Positions 63,171 through 64,000 of a DNA stretch of 64,000 nt are shown one piece after another (positions within the stretch are counted from its first letter, which is position 1; each line of letters begins with the position of its first letter). Both the position numbers and the translations under genes were made by a program. The notes beneath the pieces were generated by a model, which saw only the letters and a program-made list of their open reading frames with translations, made no database searches and was not told where the DNA came from. This DNA comes from CAVXDY01 sp963721335 (GTDB taxonomy: Bacteria > Actinomycetota > Thermoleophilia > Miltoncostaeales > Miltoncostaeaceae), in assembly GCA_963721335.1 (NCBI GenBank), contig CAVRIV010000008.1:1364001-1428000 (forward strand), written 5' to 3'.

Positions 63171-63524
63171 ATGGACACGGCCAAGGCGGCGGAGTTGCTG
63201 GCGGCGGAGCGCGCCCGCATCGAGGGACAGCTCGCGCGGCTGGGCGCCGAGTTCGCGCCGGGCTCCCCTGAGAGCCTCGCCAACGACACCGACTACGGCG
63301 ACGCCGCCTTCGATCTCCAGGAGCGCGAGCGCGACTCCGGGCGCGTCGAGGAGCTGCGCGCGGACCTGGCCGCCGTGGAGCGCGCGGAGCGCCGCCTGGC
63401 GGAGGGCACCTACGGCCTGAGCGTGGAGAGCGGCGAGCCGATCTCCGACGCCCGTCTCAGCCGCCTCCCGGCGGCGGAGCGCACGGCCGAGGAGCAGCGG
63501 CGCTTCGAGCGACTGGGGGGCTGA
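63171..63524 (+). CDS. DksA/TraR-like protein lacking the zinc cysteines
   Basis: 117 residues. Coiled-coil N-terminal half (LLAAERARIEGQLARLGAEF; RVEELRADLAAVERAERRL) then LAEGTYGLSVESGEPISDARLSRLPAAERT, which follows the DksA/TraR pattern 'GTYGxCxxCGxxIxxxRLxAxPxAxxCxxC' with every cysteine replaced (Ser, Glu or other). Cysteine-less relatives can still bind the RNA polymerase secondary channel. ATG follows GGCGGAGGGG. Downstream genes are close, so this may open a stress operon with the universal stress protein. Confidence 0.82.
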   Translation: MDTAKAAELLAAERARIEGQLARLGAEFAPGSPESLANDTDYGDAAFDLQERERDSGRVEELRADLAAVERAERRLAEGTYGLSVESGEPISDARLSRLPAAERTAEEQRRFERLGG

Positions 63525-63531
63525 CCGTCAG

Positions 63532-63746
63532 TGGCTGAGGACGTCGCCGAGCACGAGGCGCGATCGGGCGAGCACGACCGCCGGGCCCTGGCCCACGAGC
63601 TGCGCGCGGACGACCTGGCCGCGGCCGGGCGGGACCGGGAGGCGATGCTGGAGTGGGAGCGGGCGGCCGCCGAGCGCCGGCTCGCCCAGGACGAGCGGGA
63701 CCTGGCGGAGCGCGCTCGCAGGGCGGATCCGGGAAGGATCTCCTGA
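63532..63746 (+). CDS. small charged helical protein, unknown
   Basis: 71 residues from GTG 63532, rich in Ala/Arg/Glu, predicted as two long helices (AHELRADDLAAAGRDREAML; EWERAAAERRLAQDERDLAE). No motif. It follows the DksA-like gene by seven bases and overlaps the start of the stress protein gene, so it belongs to that operon. Confidence 0.6.
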
Positions 63747-64000
63747 CGTTCCGCAACCTGCTCGTCGGAGTGGACGGATCGCCCTCGGCCCAGCGCGCCC
63801 TGGACGAGGCGATCGACCTCGCCCTGGCCTCCGACGCCCGGCTGACCATCCTCGTCGCCATCCCGCCCCTGCCGCCGTTCGTCGCGGCGGCCGCGGCCGT
63901 CGACGTCGGGCGCCTCGAGCAGGAGGTCGAGGCCGAGAGCGCCGCCGTGCTGCGGGCCGCCGTCGACCGCATCCCGCAGGAGATCCCCGTGACCCACCGG
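63743..64000 (+). CDS. universal stress protein, 3' end outside window
   Basis: The first 86 residues show FRNLLVGVDGSPSAQRALDEAIDLA, the opening strand and helix of the UspA fold, and LTILVAIPPLPPF after it; the nucleotide loop lies beyond the window. No normal start codon fits; CTG 63743 overlaps the previous stop (CTGA), so either CTG is used or one base is wrong. Confidence 0.82.
   Translation, partial: MTFRNLLVGVDGSPSAQRALDEAIDLALASDARLTILVAIPPLPPFVAAAAAVDVGRLEQEVEAESAAVLRAAVDRIPQEIPVTHR

Overview
The window comes from a very GC-rich Gram-positive actinobacterium. Evidence for this: many GTG starts, TGA-rich stop and start overlaps, Pro/Ala-rich exported proteins, the OpcA assembly factor beside glucose-6-phosphate dehydrogenase, ammonium transporter paired with PII, and many CxxC mini-proteins. 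The mix fits a deep lineage such as Thermoleophilia/Solirubrobacterales; that placement is inference. About twenty conserved genes are cut by single-base shifts, mostly one extra base in a G/C run. Several hit housekeeping genes, so they look like uncorrected sequencing errors rather than biology. Coordinates for those genes span the whole reconstructed gene.

Layout. 1-5.1 kb: oxidative pentose-phosphate block tkt-zwf-opcA-pgl. 5-8.1 kb: an exported Pro/Ala-rich membrane protein, a diguanylate cyclase and a LOG-family protein. 8.1-15.1 kb, minus strand: ABC ATPase, AcuC-type deacetylase, FAD reductase, YCII protein, exported subtilase, NAD synthetase. 15.2-19.7 kb: zinc-ribbon protein, two exported beta-rich proteins and a two-component pair. 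19.7-23.6 kb: a lower-GC island with a DUF262/DUF1524 (GmrSD-like) restriction gene split by an inserted methyltransferase gene. 23.6-25.5 kb: amtB-glnB. 25.6-30.2 kb: winged-helix protein, then a MarR regulator divergent from an acyl-CoA mutase/acyl-CoA dehydrogenase pair. 30-36.7 kb: phosphotransferase, pyruvate kinase, inhibitor-like lipoprotein, HAD phosphatase, a GGDEF/HD-GYP receptor and a repeat-tailed Pro-rich protein, followed by a 161-bp foldback. 37-44.5 kb: glutamine amidotransferase, HNH endonuclease, metalloprotease, then selA-selB. 45 kb: selenocysteine tRNA.

45.2-50.8 kb is the most interesting block: a cobalamin riboswitch followed by six tightly linked genes. These encode two exported DUF4430 proteins, EcfT, a fused double EcfA, an ECF S component and an exported alpha/alpha-toroid protein. 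DUF4430 and the alpha6/alpha6 toroid are the two halves of animal transcobalamin and intrinsic factor, so the operon reads as a bacterial, split 'transcobalamin plus ECF transporter' system for capturing and importing vitamin B12. The B12-dependent mutase at 27 kb shows the cell has a use for the cofactor.

50.8-64 kb: FAD monooxygenase, a NarL-type two-component system, short-chain reductase, divergent QueA-like protein, disulfide-type flavoprotein with PurU, an OmpR-type two-component system, aldo/keto reductase, DnaJ-type zinc-finger mini-protein, cysteine-less DksA-like protein, and the start of a universal stress protein. No rRNA, CRISPR array, integrase or transposase was found.
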